Source of the DNA: GWF2-38-69 sp037127655
GTDB taxonomy: Bacteria > Verrucomicrobiota > Lentisphaeria > Victivallales > GWF2-38-69
Assembly (NCBI GenBank): GCA_037127655.1
Contig: JBAXXY010000050.1
Coordinates: 1-16,156, forward strand
Length of the DNA: 16,156 nt
Reading direction: 5' to 3'
Within the stretch, counting starts at the first letter, position 1. Each line of letters opens with the position of its first letter. Both the position numbers and the translations under genes were made by a program. Positions 15,682 through 16,156 of this stretch are shown here, piece by piece. Below the pieces are notes generated by a model. That model saw only the letters and a program-made list of their open reading frames with translations, was not told the origin of the DNA and did not search any database.

Positions 15682-15910
15682 TTATAACTCGAAAACTAAA
15701 CCCAAATTATATACTACAATGGAAAAATTACTGTTCTTTACTGCTCCTCCAACTTCTATTGGGAAACCATCACCGATATGTTCTGATAAAGTCTCAGCAG
15801 GGTTTCCATCACCAGCTAAAATGTAATAGTACCCAAATCCCAAATCAACTGCTCAGCCTCAATACAGTTTTTGCCTTGAACTCAAAATAAATTTTCAATA
15901 ATATTTTTAG
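15682..15910 (-). pseudogene. Beta-barrel-like C-terminal remnant, frameshifted
   Basis: Two adjoining - strand frames join into one plausible protein end. The upstream piece reads LLKIYFEFKAKTVLRLS (15854-15901) and meets a stop at 15845. The downstream piece, beginning AVDLGFGYYYILAGDGN (15852 down), continues to NFSIVVYNLGLVFEL and a TAA at 15682-15684. The alternating hydrophobic/aromatic strands with short polar loops fit the last strands of an outer-membrane beta-barrel, a reading from pattern only. A one-base frameshift near 15848-15855 separates the pieces, and the upstream edge falls at a run of eight G (15912-15919). No start codon or upstream barrel is recognisable, so most of the gene is missing or scrambled. 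The stretch 15589-16004 contains no intact gene; this remnant, the short leader frame and the G-run hairpin are all I see there. Confidence 0.4.
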
Positions 15911-15911
15911 T

Positions 15912-15931
15912 CCCCCCCCTAAACAAGTGGG
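15912..15931. repeat. C8/G8 homopolymer with imperfect hairpin
   Basis: Eight consecutive C (15912-15919 on the + strand) form one arm of an imperfect hairpin: on the - strand CCCCACT, loop TGTTT, AGGGGGG gives seven pairs with one A-G mismatch. It sits between the beta-barrel-like remnant and the partial gene at the right edge. No T tract follows on either strand, so it is a poor terminator. G runs of this length are prone to slippage and to sequencing error. Confidence 0.4.
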
Positions 15932-16004
15932 GCAAAGTTAATTAAGCGCATAGAACTCTTACACTCAAACGATAGTTTCCAAAATTTCGGCTCTGAATGG
16001 GGTG

Positions 16005-16154
16005 TTAAAAAGAGAATTCTCTCTGGAATAAAGACAGCGCGAACCTGAAGAAGTTGCCGGCTATTGAAGAATATTTGCGAACTTTAACTGTTACTGTCCT
16101 TCCTTCAGGTATGGAAAACTTGTTTTTTGGCTCTATCACAATTCTGTAATAGTT
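16005..16154 (-). CDS. C-terminal fragment of an unrecognised protein, 5' end outside window
   Basis: A - strand frame enters from the right edge and ends at TAA (16005-16007) after 49 residues. It reads NYYRIVIEPKNKFSIPEG then RTVTVKVRKYSS and a Phe-rich tail ending FQREFSF. The IPEGRTVTVKV strand pair recalls the beta elements of small antitoxins of the DUF104/AbrB kind, but the tail does not fit and I do not name it. A + strand frame over the same bases (KKLPAIEEYLRTLTVTVLPSG, ending at a TAA near 16150) is equally open, so even the strand is uncertain. The DNA beyond 16156 would settle it. Confidence 0.3.
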   Translation of the reverse strand, partial: NYYRIVIEPKNKFSIPEGRTVTVKVRKYSSIAGNFFRFALSLFQREFSF

Positions 16155-16156
16155 AT

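Overview
The window reads as the chromosome of a Gram-negative (diderm), AT-rich bacterium. It encodes an outer-membrane lipid-asymmetry lipoprotein (MlaA), the lipoprotein-maturation enzyme Lgt, secreted proteins with signal peptides, and a non-mevalonate isoprenoid enzyme (DXS). The DXS sequence has a GDA in place of the usual thiamine-diphosphate GDG motif and a DGPTHHG-type transketolase motif. From memory this resembles Planctomycetes/Verrucomicrobia/Lentisphaerae (PVC) enzymes, and the palindrome that encodes an HGQDARAT tail on Lgt is also reminiscent of that group. The Lgt body looks more proteobacterial. The taxonomic guess is therefore a PVC-like lineage, at low confidence.

Layout, left to right. 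(1) Bases 3-2415, + strand: the 3' part of mlaA, a secreted serine alpha/beta-hydrolase overlapping it by 8 nt, and an exported YtfJ-like thioredoxin-fold protein; probably one envelope operon. (2) 2490-4826, +: a periplasmic type II L-asparaginase and an aromatic/neutral amino acid permease, closed by a strong hairpin-plus-T-tract terminator. (3) 4832-7575, - strand: dxs then lgt with a 1-nt stop/start overlap. (4) 7748-12305, +: htpG (Hsp90), an MFS transporter and a ClpX-like AAA+ unfoldase with gaps of 9 and 13 nt, probably one operon joining a chaperone with an unfoldase. (5) 12325-14365, -: an UPF0173 metallo-beta-lactamase-fold hydrolase followed by an M24B Xaa-Pro aminopeptidase. (6) A tRNA-Lys(CUU) gene with its own extended -10 promoter, +. 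(7) 14580-16156, - strand: a damaged stretch with an orphan reading-frame fragment, a frameshifted secreted TPR protein, a frameshifted beta-barrel-like C-terminus beside a G8/C8 run, and the end of a gene that leaves the window.

The first 14.5 kb is mostly housekeeping or moderately conserved accessory genes with intact frames. The last 1.6 kb contrasts sharply: at least two apparent single-base frameshifts and a homopolymer run, which could mean gene decay, phase variation or poor sequence quality. I found no CRISPR array, prophage, transposase or obvious defence system. The most interesting items are the ClpX-like ATPase with no zinc-binding domain and an enlarged Met-rich insertion, the mlaA-hydrolase-YtfJ-like cluster, the palindrome that serves as both terminator and Lgt C-terminal tail, and the decaying right-hand end.
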